A stretch of DNA of 52,245 nucleotides from Candidatus Amesbacteria bacterium RIFCSPLOWO2_01_FULL_49_25. Its GTDB lineage: Bacteria > Patescibacteriota > Microgenomatia > CAZETR01 > Amesbacteraceae. Shown here piece by piece: positions 8,741 to 16,566 of this stretch. A model generated the notes under the pieces. It had not been told where the DNA came from. It worked only from the letters and a program-made list of their open reading frames with translations, and did not search any database. Location of the stretch: positions 1 through 52,245 of the forward strand of contig MEXP01000001.1 of the NCBI GenBank assembly GCA_001773725.1, given 5' to 3'. Both the position numbers and the translations under genes were made by a program. Every line of letters begins with the position of its first letter. Position 1 is the stretch's first letter.

Positions 8741-9052
8741 CCCCTCACCTTTTTGCCAACAAACCGACACTTCTTTTTAACCTAATTTTTAACATTTGCA
8801 TTCCTTTGCCGTGATTTTTCAATTTTCTTTCACGATCTAGTGCATCTAAGTGTGATTTGTATCCCTCACAGTAAACTAATTCCCATGGGATATATGGTTT
8901 GGTAGCAAAACTTTGACCTTTATTGTGTTCTTCTAATCTTTTTTTTAAATTATCAGAATAACCAACATACCATTGGTCAAAATCCTTACTCCAAAGCATA
9001 TACACCCAATACATCAAATCTAGTTTACTAAATTTGGCAAAAAGGTGAGGGG
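8741..9052 (-). mobile_element. GIY-YIG gene inserted at the tip of 16S helix 17
   Basis: Two perfect 19-base inverted arms, CCCCTCACCTTTTTGCCAA (8741-8759) and its complement (9034-9052), extend rRNA helix 17 and enclose about 274 nt holding a small gene. There is room for the gene but not for a full group I intron, so the insert may stay in the rRNA or be excised by cleavage. Confidence 0.75.
8745..9014 (-). CDS. GIY-YIG endonuclease encoded inside 16S rRNA
   Basis: The 89-aa protein starts MYWVYMLWSKD and has the GIY-YIG features: YVYM-like start, WYVGYSDNLKKRLEEHNKG, ATKPYIPWELVY and the catalytic glutamate in RERKLKNHGKG. It resembles the free-standing UvrC-like YhbQ family, not intron-specific GIY-YIG proteins. 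ATG at 9014 is preferred over the TTG one codon before. The last codons (LAKR, stop TGA) are written in the rRNA stem arm itself. It may promote spread of the insert into intact 16S genes, which is inference. Another GIY-YIG gene lies at 35341. Confidence 0.9.
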   Translation of the reverse strand: MYWVYMLWSKDFDQWYVGYSDNLKKRLEEHNKGQSFATKPYIPWELVYCEGYKSHLDALDRERKLKNHGKGMQMLKIRLKRSVGLLAKR

Positions 9053-9458
9053 CTTCCCTGTCAAAAGGAGTTTACAACCCGAAGGCCTTCATCCTCCACG
9101 CGGCGTCGCTGCGTCAGACTTTCGTCCATTGCGCAATATTCCTAGTTGCTGCCATCCGTAGATGTACTGCCCGTATCTCAGTGCAGTTGTGGCTGACCGA
9201 CCTCTCAGTCCAGCTACCCGTCATCGCCTTGGTAGGCTATTACCCCACCAACTAGCTGATAGGAATTAGGCTCCTCCATCGGCGGCCAGTTACGGCCTTT
9301 TCCTACAAAGCTTTACGCAAAGTAGGATTATGCGGTATTAATTGGCCTTTCGGCCAGCTATTCCCCACCATAGGGTAGATTCCTAATCATTACTCACCCG
9401 TCTGCGACTGTCCGGTAGCCTCTTGCGAGATCACCGAACCGTTCCACTTGCATGCCTA

Positions 9459-9501
<43 letters not shown>

Positions 9502-9544
9502 AAAAAAATTCCCACCACTTCTTGAAATCCAAGAAATGGCTTAC

Positions 9545-9573
9545 CTTACTCATAAAAACACTGTCTTTGTCAA
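9545..9573 (-). promoter_or_regulatory. Probable 16S promoter
   Basis: Minus strand TTGACA at 9568-9573 with a weak -10 (AGTAAG at 17 bases or TAAGGT at 19 bases). It lies about 40 bases before the 16S 5' end. An inverted repeat CTTCTTG/CAAGAA lies in the leader. Confidence 0.5.
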
Positions 9574-9633
9574 CGAGCTAGACTCTCCAGAAAACGAAGC
9601 CAATTTTAACTCATATCCACATCCCTGTAAAGC

Positions 9634-10050
9634 TCAAACATCAATATCAGGAGTCATGTTGTCCGGGCCCACCAAACTTTCCAAGCTCACCCACCCTCCC
9701 ACCATGCCCAACGCAGCAAATTTCAGCTCGTCACTCCAAGTTATCGTCTTTCTTTCCCTCTGCAGGTATAGTTTCACCAAATCCGGCCTGACTTTTCTTC
9801 GCATCAAGCACCCATAACCCAAAAAGGCGTAAATTCTGCAATTACGCGGCTGTTCCAGTGTTCCGTGAACCGAGCACCTACCCCCTTGCAAATTAGGACA
9901 AGGGCCCACCAGTTCATACATCCCATCCTTTCGTTTATCCCGCAAAACCGCTCCTTTAGCCTTCAGTCTTTCATACTCGTCAGGTCTCAATTGAAGTTCG
10001 ATATCCTGACAGCACGCGGCGTGGCAAATATTTATGCAATCCACCTTCAT
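9634..10050 (-). CDS. YkgJ-like CxxxCxxxCC zinc/iron-cluster protein
   Basis: With the ATG at 10050 (MKVDCINICHAACC) the protein is 138 aa. It has the cysteine-rich start CINICHAACC and a second part GPCPNLQGGRCSVHGTLEQPRNCRIY, the pattern of the YkgJ/UPF0153 family (putative zinc- or iron-chelating domain). The track start is a TTG 24 bases upstream that overlaps the broken gene before it; the ATG leaves a 10-base gap and begins right at the conserved part. The function of the family is not established. Confidence 0.75.
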   Translation of the reverse strand: MKVDCINICHAACCQDIELQLRPDEYERLKAKGAVLRDKRKDGMYELVGPCPNLQGGRCSVHGTLEQPRNCRIYAFLGYGCLMRRKVRPDLVKLYLQRERKTITWSDELKFAALGMVGGWVSLESLVGPDNMTPDIDV

Positions 10051-10060
10051 AAAGGCCAGA

Positions 10061-10346
10061 TTATATCCCTTCAAGGAGCTTATATGTCACCACTGCCGCG
10101 GCCACATGCACATTCAGCGATTTACCCAAAATCAAATCGTCTATTTTTCCCCCGCTCAACACCCGGGCCCGACACCAAAGACAAGTCATCTCCTATTTCT
10201 ACCTGCCCGTTAGCCACCATTCCCCACATCCTCCTCCTTACTTCTGCCGATCTAACATTTAGCTCATCCGCCAATTCTCTAAACATTCCCCCCACATCAC
10301 TCACCGGGATGCGTTTAAGAATCTCGTTCTCAATCAGCAACTCCAT
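10061..10346 (-). pseudogene. Small gene with a frameshift, ending in an SpoU-like C-terminal segment
   Basis: The ORF track gives a 74-aa protein (10122-10346, MELLIENEILKRIPVSDVGG) of unknown family with a possible helix-turn-helix. Its last codons run through GGGGGAAAAATAG. A +1 shift there opens DDLILGKSLNVHVAAAVVTYKLLEGI, which ends at 10061 and closely matches the C-terminus of the neighbouring methyltransferase (NKSLNVHVAAAVVVYKILEGM). So the gene is either broken, frameshifted by the ribosome, or hit by a homopolymer sequencing error. The 10-base gap to the next gene fits the longer reading. Confidence 0.6.
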
Positions 10347-10355
10347 GCCAAAATA

Positions 10356-10895
10356 CTACATCCCCTCCAAAATTTTGTAAACCACAACCGCTGCGGCCAC
10401 ATGCACATTCAAACTTTTATTTACCCCGTACATGGGAATTTCCACAATCACATCCGCCATGTCCAAAACCTCCTTAGAAATCCCCTCGGTTTCATGCCCA
10501 AGCACTAGAGCCACCGGCTGTAAATTTGAAATTTGAAGTTTAAAACTTAAAATTTTCGTCGACCTCGGATCCTGCTCTATGGCAATCACACATAATTCAT
10601 GACTCACTCTTCTTAATTCAACTATCGCCTCCCTAGCAGTATCAAAGTACCGCCAAGGCACCCATTCTTCCGTCCCAACAGCAGCCTTATGAATCCGCGA
10701 GCTGGGTGGCCTCTCTGTCCCCCCGCACAGTATTACTTCTCTGGCCGCTACCGCATCCGCCAAGCGAAAAATCGATCCGATATTATACGTATCCAGCACA
10801 TTATCCAAAACCAAATAAATCGGCTTTCGCTCAATCTTCTCCAGCTCACTTTCCGTCGGCTTCGTCACCCTCAACTGTTTGGCATTCATTCTCAT
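10356..10895 (-). CDS. SpoU/TrmH-family RNA 2'-O-methyltransferase
   Basis: The 179-aa protein has the three SPOUT motifs: NIGSIFRLADA, LVLGHETEGIS and IPMYGVNKSLNV, so it should fold as a trefoil-knot SAM-dependent methyltransferase acting on tRNA or rRNA ribose. It is the length of a minimal catalytic domain without an added RNA-binding domain. Between motifs 1 and 2 the segment FKLQISNLQ comes from an AT-rich repeat (10521-10556) that also occurs in other genes here. The target base cannot be told from sequence. Confidence 0.92.
   Translation of the reverse strand: MRMNAKQLRVTKPTESELEKIERKPIYLVLDNVLDTYNIGSIFRLADAVAAREVILCGGTERPPSSRIHKAAVGTEEWVPWRYFDTAREAIVELRRVSHELCVIAIEQDPRSTKILSFKLQISNLQPVALVLGHETEGISKEVLDMADVIVEIPMYGVNKSLNVHVAAAVVVYKILEGM
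10521..10556 (-). repeat. In-frame AT-rich repeat, NLKFEIRNLK family
   Basis: The stretch is built of AAATTTGAAATTT-like units and encodes FKLQISNLQ inside the methyltransferase. Related units lie at 15971-16003 (Pcm), 16801-16831 (ligase), about 22412-22490 (NnrD) and 23861-23893 (RecF). Confidence 0.65.
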
Positions 10896-10932
10896 TATTT
10901 CATTCTACACTAACCCATAGTAAAATGCCCCT

Positions 10933-11226
10933 GTGACAGAAAATGACAATGTTCAAAAAGCTGCCAATTGTGCCGAACAGGGCCTTTTTTTAACACTCGT
11001 TCCAGTGGGCATCGTCGAAGCGCCTGCAGAAACTGTTCTGTTATTCGCCGGCCAAGTCGTACTACATATAATCAGGCCAGATATGTTTCCAGAACCTACC
11101 TTCACTACCTTTCACGCCGCATACCTATTTACCATGACCTGTCGAAACATGTACGTTGCCCGCTATTTGCCACATCTTATCATCAACAAAATCCTCAGTC
11201 ACTCTATCTTCCAACCCCCTGCTTAG
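10933..11226 (+). CDS. Possible 97-aa protein, unknown
   Basis: A GTG start follows a -10-like TAAAAT (10920-10925) by seven bases, the short-leader pattern seen at several genes in this window. The protein (MTENDNVQKAANCAEQGLFL) has a hydrophobic middle part and codon use similar to other + strand genes here. Its 3' end overlaps the convergent gene 11204-11401 by 23 bases. I recognise no family and no better minus-strand reading covers 10898-11203, but a non-coding alternative remains possible. Confidence 0.4.
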   Translation: MTENDNVQKAANCAEQGLFLTLVPVGIVEAPAETVLLFAGQVVLHIIRPDMFPEPTFTTFHAAYLFTMTCRNMYVARYLPHLIINKILSHSIFQPPA

Positions 11227-11401
11227 ACAGCATGCTGTTTTCCAGCCAATCTTGCACTCTCAACATTGCCTGCGCAAATATCACCCCGGCTCTATTCCAC
11301 CAACTAGCTTCCCCCTCCTCCACCCACCGCTTATCGCCCTCATCCTTTATAGCCACAATCCGCTTCCCCCTCAACTCATACCTGACGTTAGTCCACTCCA
11401 T
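11204..11401 (-). CDS. Small protein after the DsbA-like gene, unknown
   Basis: The 65-aa protein begins MEWTNVRYELRGKRIVAIKDEGDKRWVEEG and has one amphipathic helix at its C-terminus. It starts three bases after the stop of the DsbA-like gene, so the two are probably co-transcribed. It does not look like the missing C-terminal half of DsbA. I do not recognise the family. Confidence 0.55.
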   Translation of the reverse strand: MEWTNVRYELRGKRIVAIKDEGDKRWVEEGEASWWNRAGVIFAQAMLRVQDWLENSMLSKQGVGR

Positions 11402-11404
11402 ATC

Positions 11405-12223
11405 TCAGCTTTGCGCGACATTCGCCCAAGAATTTTGATCCTCAAACAATTTGTCATGAAACTCCCAGAACTTTCCCTGATCCTTCGCACACTCTGCCGC
11501 CTCAGCCGCTTTTTGGGCATTTGGATGAATCGAAGACAGTGGGAAATGTTTATAAGCAAATAGCACCTTACTCCCGTAGTCTTTCAGCACCTGCTGGATT
11601 GTGGGAAACGCTCTCGAGCAAAACGGGCACTGAAAGTCCGAGTATTCCAACACCGTAATTTTGGCTCCGGTTGTCCCCCTGGTCGAAGCATTTCCCACAC
11701 TTACACTCGCCCTGGTTACCGTGGAAGCGGCTTTGCCCGATAACTCTTCGTCAATTATTTTCTTAAACTCATCATACGGATACGCTCCCGCTAGTAGTCG
11801 GCCATTTATAAAAAATGCCGGTGTCCCCTGCACCCCCAGTTTCCCCCCCTCATCCAAATCGGCCTGAACCGCATTCTTTTTCTCACCATTATTCATACAG
11901 CTCACCAGCTTATTTCCGTCAATACCCACCTGTTTGGCATAATCCTTCATCGCCTCGGCCAAATTTTTATATTTCGAAGGTGCTGGAGCCGCATTGCCCG
12001 CCTGTCCCGCCGAAACCCCGCTGGGTGCAGAGGGGGACTTTGCCTGTCCTCCCTGCTCCAAATACTTCACCTTAGTCCACAATGACCCCAATGCAAAAGC
12101 CGCTGCCACCAACAAAATTCCCATCACTGGTGCGCCCCTTTCCAACCAACTCTTCTTAAGTTCCATAGGTACGACTGAACCCTCGTGCTCTTCCACTGCT
12201 ACACTCTTTACTCTTCCTGCCAT
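11405..12223 (-). CDS. Membrane-anchored DsbA-like thiol oxidoreductase with swapped halves
   Basis: From the ATG at 12223 (MAGRVKSV) the protein is 272 aa: a short cytoplasmic start, one membrane anchor (about 31-49), a Pro/Ala/Gly linker, then the parts of a DsbA_2/thioredoxin-like domain in reversed order. The part normally at the end (KDYAKQVGIDGNKL, then GTPAFFINGRLLAGAYPYDEF with its cis-proline) comes first. The part normally at the start (ITVLEYSDFQCPFC through EFHDKLFEDQ) comes last. Together they make one full domain, so this is a natural circular permutation. It sits with trxB and trxA. A TATAAG lies just before the ATG. Confidence 0.85.
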   Translation of the reverse strand: MAGRVKSVAVEEHEGSVVPMELKKSWLERGAPVMGILLVAAAFALGSLWTKVKYLEQGGQAKSPSAPSGVSAGQAGNAAPAPSKYKNLAEAMKDYAKQVGIDGNKLVSCMNNGEKKNAVQADLDEGGKLGVQGTPAFFINGRLLAGAYPYDEFKKIIDEELSGKAASTVTRASVSVGNASTRGTTGAKITVLEYSDFQCPFCSRAFPTIQQVLKDYGSKVLFAYKHFPLSSIHPNAQKAAEAAECAKDQGKFWEFHDKLFEDQNSWANVAQS

Positions 12224-12256
12224 GCCGTCTCTTATACCACAAACGATAAATAACAA

Positions 12257-13165
12257 TCAATGACCTTCCTCCTCCAGCCACCTCTCACAGTCCAACGCCG
12301 CCTCGCATCCATAACCCGCAGCCGTAACTGCCTGACGATAGATGTAATCATGCACGTCCCCGGACACAAACACTCCCGGCACATTGCTCATCGTCCTAAA
12401 ATTATCCCCTTCCCTTTGGGCATAACCCCTTTCCCCCATATTTACCTTGCCTTCAAAAATCTTGGTCGCCGGGCTATGCCCAATCGCCACAAACAATCCC
12501 TCAGTCTGCAAAGTCTCTCCACTAGACAACACCACTCCCTCCACTTTATTTTCCCCCAGCACGTCTTTTACCTCGGCATTCCAGATTACTTTTATCTTCG
12601 GGTTAGCAAACACCCTGTCCTGCATAATTTTGCTCGCCCGGAAACTGTCTCTTCTGTGCACCATAACAATCTCCGTCGCATGCCGGGACAAAACCAAGGC
12701 CTCCTCCATCGCCGCATCTCCCCCCCCCACCACCACTACTTTCTTACCCTTAAAAAACGCCGCGTCGCATGTAGCACACGACGATACTCCTCTTCCAATC
12801 AATTTTTGCTCATTAGGCAGGTTCAGCCACTTAAACTCCGCCCCCGTGGCAATTATTACTGATCGCCCTGAGTAATTATTAACTCTAAAAGGTTTCACCC
12901 CAAAATCCACTTCCGTTGCGTTCTCCTCTTTAAACTCCACCCCAAATCTCTCCACTTGCTTTCGCATGTTAGCCATCAAATCCGGCCCTTGTATTCCCTC
13001 AGCAAAACCAGAAAAGTTTTCCACCAAAGTGGTAAGCATCAATTGCCCCCCCCACTTCTCCCCCGCAATCATCAGCGTCTTCAGCTTCGCCCGGGACGTA
13101 TAAATCCCCGCCGTCATCCCCGCCGGCCCGCTCCCAATAATGATAACGTCGTAAATATCACTCAT
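12257..13165 (-). CDS. trxB: Thioredoxin reductase
   Basis: From MSDIYDVIIIGSGPAGMTAG the protein is 302 aa, the normal length of low-Mr thioredoxin reductase. It has the FAD-binding GSGPAG motif, the redox pair in SSCATCDAAFF, the NADPH motif VVVGGGDAAMEEA and the C-terminal GVFVSGDV. The start is set at residue 9 of the track entry, since MSDIYDV is the usual beginning. It lies between thioredoxin and the permuted DsbA-like protein, so together they can pass NADPH electrons to thioredoxin and a membrane-bound thiol protein. Confidence 0.96.
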   Translation of the reverse strand: MSDIYDVIIIGSGPAGMTAGIYTSRAKLKTLMIAGEKWGGQLMLTTLVENFSGFAEGIQGPDLMANMRKQVERFGVEFKEENATEVDFGVKPFRVNNYSGRSVIIATGAEFKWLNLPNEQKLIGRGVSSCATCDAAFFKGKKVVVVGGGDAAMEEALVLSRHATEIVMVHRRDSFRASKIMQDRVFANPKIKVIWNAEVKDVLGENKVEGVVLSSGETLQTEGLFVAIGHSPATKIFEGKVNMGERGYAQREGDNFRTMSNVPGVFVSGDVHDYIYRQAVTAAGYGCEAALDCERWLEEEGH

Positions 13166-13166
13166 C

Positions 13167-13493
13167 CTAAACCACGCCAGCCTTTGCAAGCAAACTCACA
13201 TACCCCGCTTTACCCGCAAACCCGATCTGCCGCGATACCTCCTGACCGTCCCTAAATAAAATTACCGTAGGGATACTCATTACCCCATATTTCGAAGCCA
13301 GCTCGGTCTCCGAGTCGACGTCCACTTTTGAAATTACGACCCTTCCCGCGTACTCATCAGACATCTGCTCCAGTACCGGCCCAGACATCTTGCACGGCCC
13401 GCACCATTCGGCCCAAAAATCCACCATCACCAATCTAGCCTTCGTCTTTTCATCAAAATCGGACCTTGTCAGGTTAATCGTCGCCACGCTCAC
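13167..13493 (-). CDS. trxA: Thioredoxin
   Basis: This protein of about 109 aa has the active site FWAEWCGPCKM, the cis-proline in MSIPTVILF and the expected length. I take the GTG at 13493 (MSVATINLTRSDF); GTG 13487 and TTG 13496 are also possible, and an AGGGTG lies upstream of this cluster. It overlaps nothing after this trimming and ends one base before trxB begins. It is the natural substrate of the neighbouring reductase and may supply the DsbA-like protein. Confidence 0.95.
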   Translation of the reverse strand: MSVATINLTRSDFDEKTKARLVMVDFWAEWCGPCKMSGPVLEQMSDEYAGRVVISKVDVDSETELASKYGVMSIPTVILFRDGQEVSRQIGFAGKAGYVSLLAKAGVV

Positions 13494-13500
13494 CAATATA

Positions 13501-14256
13501 TCACCCTTCAAGGGCCCGTATCAATCCCCAGACTATCAAAAGCCCAGCCCCAAAACACATCACTTGGACCACCATACTCCATTTATCAATCCTATGGTCA
13601 TGGTGCATCTCCGGAATCAAATCTGAACAGGCCAAATACACAAAACTCCCCCCGGAAAAAGCCAGCAGTTGGGGCAGCCACGGCTCAATCCAATCCCTCT
13701 GCCAATAAACCAAGAGAGCTCCAATCACAGACACTGCCGCCGATGCCACATTCACCAAAATAGTCTTCTTCGGACTCCATCCCCGGCCAAGTAACATCCC
13801 GAAATCTGCCATCTCATGGGGAATTTCATGCACCGCTACCGCTACACTAGTCACCACACCCATGCCAGGAGACACCAAAAAAGACCCCGCCATCACAATT
13901 CCATCAACAAAGTTGTGAATTGTATCCCCCGCAGTCAAAAGCCACGGCACCGTTTTACCATGCTCTGCATGTTCCTCGTGATGATGGTGATACCAAATCA
14001 AGGATTTCTCCAGCAAAAACAGCCACACAATTCCACCCACCACCCATCCCCAAACAGAAGCTGGATTCCCAGCCAACTCCACCGCCTCCGCCAATAGATC
14101 AAAAAACGCCGTAGACAAAATTACTCCTGCCGCAAACGACGTCAAAAGCAATACCTGATGATGCGTAAATTTCTGCTTCCTTACCGCCAGAATTATTCCA
14201 CCGGCCAGCGAGGCCACGCTTCCCACAAACGACCAAAACAATATCCGCCCCAGCAT
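13501..14256 (-). CDS. ZIP-family divalent metal transporter
   Basis: With the ATG at 14256 (MLGRILFWSFVGSV) the protein is 251 aa with about eight membrane segments. It has the ZIP metal-site motifs HNFVDG and HEIPHEMADF and a His-rich loop (YHHHHEEHAEH) between segments III and IV, where ZIP proteins carry a variable histidine cluster. It most likely brings zinc or iron into the cytoplasm. The gene starts two bases after the upstream stop and is followed closely by trxA, so it is in the same operon. Confidence 0.92.
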   Translation of the reverse strand: MLGRILFWSFVGSVASLAGGIILAVRKQKFTHHQVLLLTSFAAGVILSTAFFDLLAEAVELAGNPASVWGWVVGGIVWLFLLEKSLIWYHHHHEEHAEHGKTVPWLLTAGDTIHNFVDGIVMAGSFLVSPGMGVVTSVAVAVHEIPHEMADFGMLLGRGWSPKKTILVNVASAAVSVIGALLVYWQRDWIEPWLPQLLAFSGGSFVYLACSDLIPEMHHDHRIDKWSMVVQVMCFGAGLLIVWGLIRALEG

Positions 14257-14258
14257 GA

Positions 14259-14828
14259 CTAACGTACCAAGCCAATAATCTGAACTCCCAAGAGCACCCC
14301 CCACACCGCCATCACTACTTGATGCTCCCGTCGGCTAAATTCCCGAGCAAATATCCAATACCACCTCATATAATTCTTTTCAATCACCGCACCGATAAAC
14401 ATCCTCGTTGTCACTCCTAAGACCGCCCCCATAGCCAGTGGGCTCCCGGACGAGCTCACCACCCACACCCCGGCCACAGCCACCGCCAAACCCGTCAAAA
14501 TGTTATGCACCGGCAAATTTTTCCTCTCCCCTCGAGTCGCGACCAATAGATCCCACGCCCTTCTCACATCCCCCCCGGCCAAAAGCGTCTTTGCCTGATT
14601 CCCGATCTTGTCTCCCGGATCCGATATATACACATAAAATAGGTCATCAATATCCGGCAGGAAGTAGCCTATCACCCATCCCAAAAGCAGCAATCCGTTT
14701 CCTGCCCATGCTACATTTCTCCATTCATCCCACTCCTTCAGTTTAACTATCTCTCTCACCAGCCGCCAACCGACAATTCCCACAATCAGACTGCTCCTGA
14801 TCGCAAACTTCTCCCCCACTCTCCTCAT
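14259..14828 (-). CDS. Membrane protein resembling YdjM-type metal-dependent hydrolases
   Basis: The 189-aa protein has four or five membrane segments, an acidic motif FLPDIDDLFYVY in the second and a histidine in LPVHNILTG. This D-x-D plus H arrangement is like the YdjM/DUF457 family of predicted membrane metal-dependent hydrolases, also represented at 25879. The match is loose and the substrate is unknown. It is directly upstream of the ZIP transporter (two-base gap). Confidence 0.55.
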   Translation of the reverse strand: MRRVGEKFAIRSSLIVGIVGWRLVREIVKLKEWDEWRNVAWAGNGLLLLGWVIGYFLPDIDDLFYVYISDPGDKIGNQAKTLLAGGDVRRAWDLLVATRGERKNLPVHNILTGLAVAVAGVWVVSSSGSPLAMGAVLGVTTRMFIGAVIEKNYMRWYWIFAREFSRREHQVVMAVWGVLLGVQIIGLVR

Positions 14829-14860
14829 ATCTCAAAGTATTCCACAAAACCCACTCTCAA

Positions 14861-15130
14861 TCAATAACCCCCAGACTTCTTCCGCAGTTCCTTAACTTTC
14901 CACATAAACAGCGCCCCCCTGTTATCGGCATTCGCATCTATCACAAATCTTTTTGCCTGCTCCAACAATGTCCGGTCTTCGTTTTTAGCCATTTTTATAT
15001 ACAAAGACTTGTGCGCCTCGTCGTCCAACTCCTTCGCCAGCCTATAACCATAGTCCTGCCACTCCCGCGTCACATATTTGTTCGTCTCGGGCTTAGCCCG
15101 CTCGTCGAAAATTTGCTTCAATGATTTCAT
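14861..15130 (-). CDS. Small helical protein overlapping pth, unknown
   Basis: The 89-aa protein (MKSLKQIFDERAKPETNKYVTREWQDYGYRLAKELDDEAHKS) is charged, lacks membrane segments and looks fully helical. It begins 38 bases inside the end of pth in another frame, and the protein-like composition supports it. Placement after pth suggests co-transcription. I recognise no named family. Confidence 0.7.
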   Translation of the reverse strand: MKSLKQIFDERAKPETNKYVTREWQDYGYRLAKELDDEAHKSLYIKMAKNEDRTLLEQAKRFVIDANADNRGALFMWKVKELRKKSGGY

Positions 15131-15593
15131 TTAAAACCCCCTCCAAGACTACTCTCTCCTCCGGCAAAAACTTTTGCAAAACATATGTCTCTCCATCCAC
15201 TGACACTGTCCGGTTATCAATCCCTATCCGTATTCTCCAAAAATCTTTGGTTTTCAAAGCATTTTCCACCGATTCTAACCCGTTATGTTCCATTGGCCCC
15301 CGCCCTTTCTGAATCTTATACTCCCCCAGTTTTATATCCAGATCGTCATGTGCCACCCACAGTTCACCCTCCGGCAATCCCTGCAATAACTTTCCCGATT
15401 CATTCATAAACACGCTTTTTGTTTTCACCAACCACAAATCTTCAGTCTTAAATACCAAGGCATCATAATGCTTCCTCCACCCATAATCACTATTTAGCCT
15501 CTGCGCCAACTTATCCACCAGCATCACCCCAGCGTTATGCCTTGTCGCAACATATTCCGCCCCCGGATTTCCAAGCCCAATAACCGCCCTCAT
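15093..15593 (-). CDS. pth: Peptidyl-tRNA hydrolase
   Basis: The 166-aa protein begins MRAVIGLGNPGAEYVATRHNAG and carries all the Pth1 marks: GLGNPG, the catalytic histidine in RHNAG, FMNESG, the aspartate in VAHDDLDI and GPMEHNGLES. It recycles peptidyl-tRNAs dropped by the ribosome. It is slightly shorter than E. coli Pth because the C-terminal part is reduced. The end overlaps the next small gene by 38 bases. Confidence 0.96.
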   Translation of the reverse strand: MRAVIGLGNPGAEYVATRHNAGVMLVDKLAQRLNSDYGWRKHYDALVFKTEDLWLVKTKSVFMNESGKLLQGLPEGELWVAHDDLDIKLGEYKIQKGRGPMEHNGLESVENALKTKDFWRIRIGIDNRTVSVDGETYVLQKFLPEERVVLEGVLNEIIEANFRRAG

Positions 15594-15602
15594 AACCTCA
15601 TT

Positions 15603-16217
15603 CTACACGAGCGGTACGAACACATAGTACTCAAACCCCTCCCACTTCATCCCCTTGCCCCCCTTAACTCCTCTCATCAATCTCTCTCTCACTGGGACAA
15701 CAATTCGTCCTCCCGCCGCCAGTTGCTCAATAAGAGCCTCCGGTATCTCTTCCGCATCAGCCGCCACGATTATCCCGTCATATGGTGCATATTCCTTCCA
15801 CCCCTTCTTCCCGTCCCCAACACGTAATTCATAATTCATAATTCCCAATTCCTCCAAACTCCTCTTCGCCATTTCTATCAAGTCAGGCACGATGTCAATT
15901 GAATAAACCCTGTCAAATAACTTCGCCAAAATCGCCGTCTGGTACCCGCTCCCCGTCCCAATCTCCAATATTTTCAAATTTCGAATTTCAAATTTCAAAT
16001 TTTGCGTCAGAAGCTCGCACATCCGTGCAACTGTATACGGCTGGCTTATTGTCTGCCCATGTCCAATTGCTAGCGGCCGATCCTCATATGCCGCCCACCT
16101 CCATTCATTCGGCACAAATTCCGCCCGGTCAATTTCACCCATCGCCGCCAACACCCGCTGATCCTTCACTCCGTACATCCGGAGCGTCCCCAGCATTTCC
16201 TCCCAGGTTATCCCCAT
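15603..16217 (-). CDS. pcm: Protein-L-isoaspartate O-methyltransferase
   Basis: The 204-aa protein has the PCMT start (RAEFVPNEWRWAAYEDRPLAIGHGQTISQPYTVARM), SAM motif I LEIGTGSGYQTAILA and the post-I region VYSIDIVPDLIEMAKRSL. It repairs isoaspartyl residues in ageing proteins. Two in-frame repeats interrupt it: NLKFEIRNLK just before motif I (15971-16003) and IMNYELR (about 15820-15852). Both fall in surface positions and leave the motifs intact. Confidence 0.94.
   Translation of the reverse strand: MGITWEEMLGTLRMYGVKDQRVLAAMGEIDRAEFVPNEWRWAAYEDRPLAIGHGQTISQPYTVARMCELLTQNLKFEIRNLKILEIGTGSGYQTAILAKLFDRVYSIDIVPDLIEMAKRSLEELGIMNYELRVGDGKKGWKEYAPYDGIIVAADAEEIPEALIEQLAAGGRIVVPVRERLMRGVKGGKGMKWEGFEYYVFVPLV
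15971..16003 (-). repeat. In-frame AT-rich repeat in pcm
   Basis: Tandem AAATTTGAAATTCG-like units encode NLKFEIRNLK directly before SAM motif I. It belongs to the same family as 10521-10556. Confidence 0.65.
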
Positions 16218-16221
16218 ACTC

Positions 16222-16560
16222 TCACTTCCCGACTTTAAGCAATATTTTGTCGGTCCATTGGGCCAAAACCGGCAACTTGATTGTCTCTCCTTGGTACGCC
16301 TTCACAGTCAATACCAACTGCAGTATAAACCCCGCAATCCAAATGAGCGGAACCAAAAACACCAAAATTACCGTCGCCCCAAAGACAATCGCCCCTACCC
16401 ATACTACCGCCGTCAGCAACAGAGCCTGAACCGCGTTCCATCGCACGGCCGAATTCTTCTCGACAATCAAAAAGACGATAGACGCTACCCAGCCCAAAAA
16501 CGGCGCATAGCATAGAGCCGAAGCCAAATTGGGAGATAGATTAGTTGTTTTTTCTGCCAT
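16222..16560 (-). CDS. DUF4870/Tic20-like small membrane protein
   Basis: The 112-aa protein has three membrane segments and the layout of the DUF4870 family: NLASALCYAPFLGWVASIVFLIVEKNSAVRWNAVQALLL, then two hydrophobic stretches. The motif RWNAVQALLL is close to the RFHALQSLLL of this family. It lies five bases from its neighbours on each side. The function of the family is not known. Confidence 0.8.
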   Translation of the reverse strand: MAEKTTNLSPNLASALCYAPFLGWVASIVFLIVEKNSAVRWNAVQALLLTAVVWVGAIVFGATVILVFLVPLIWIAGFILQLVLTVKAYQGETIKLPVLAQWTDKILLKVGK

Positions 16561-16566
16561 TATCTA

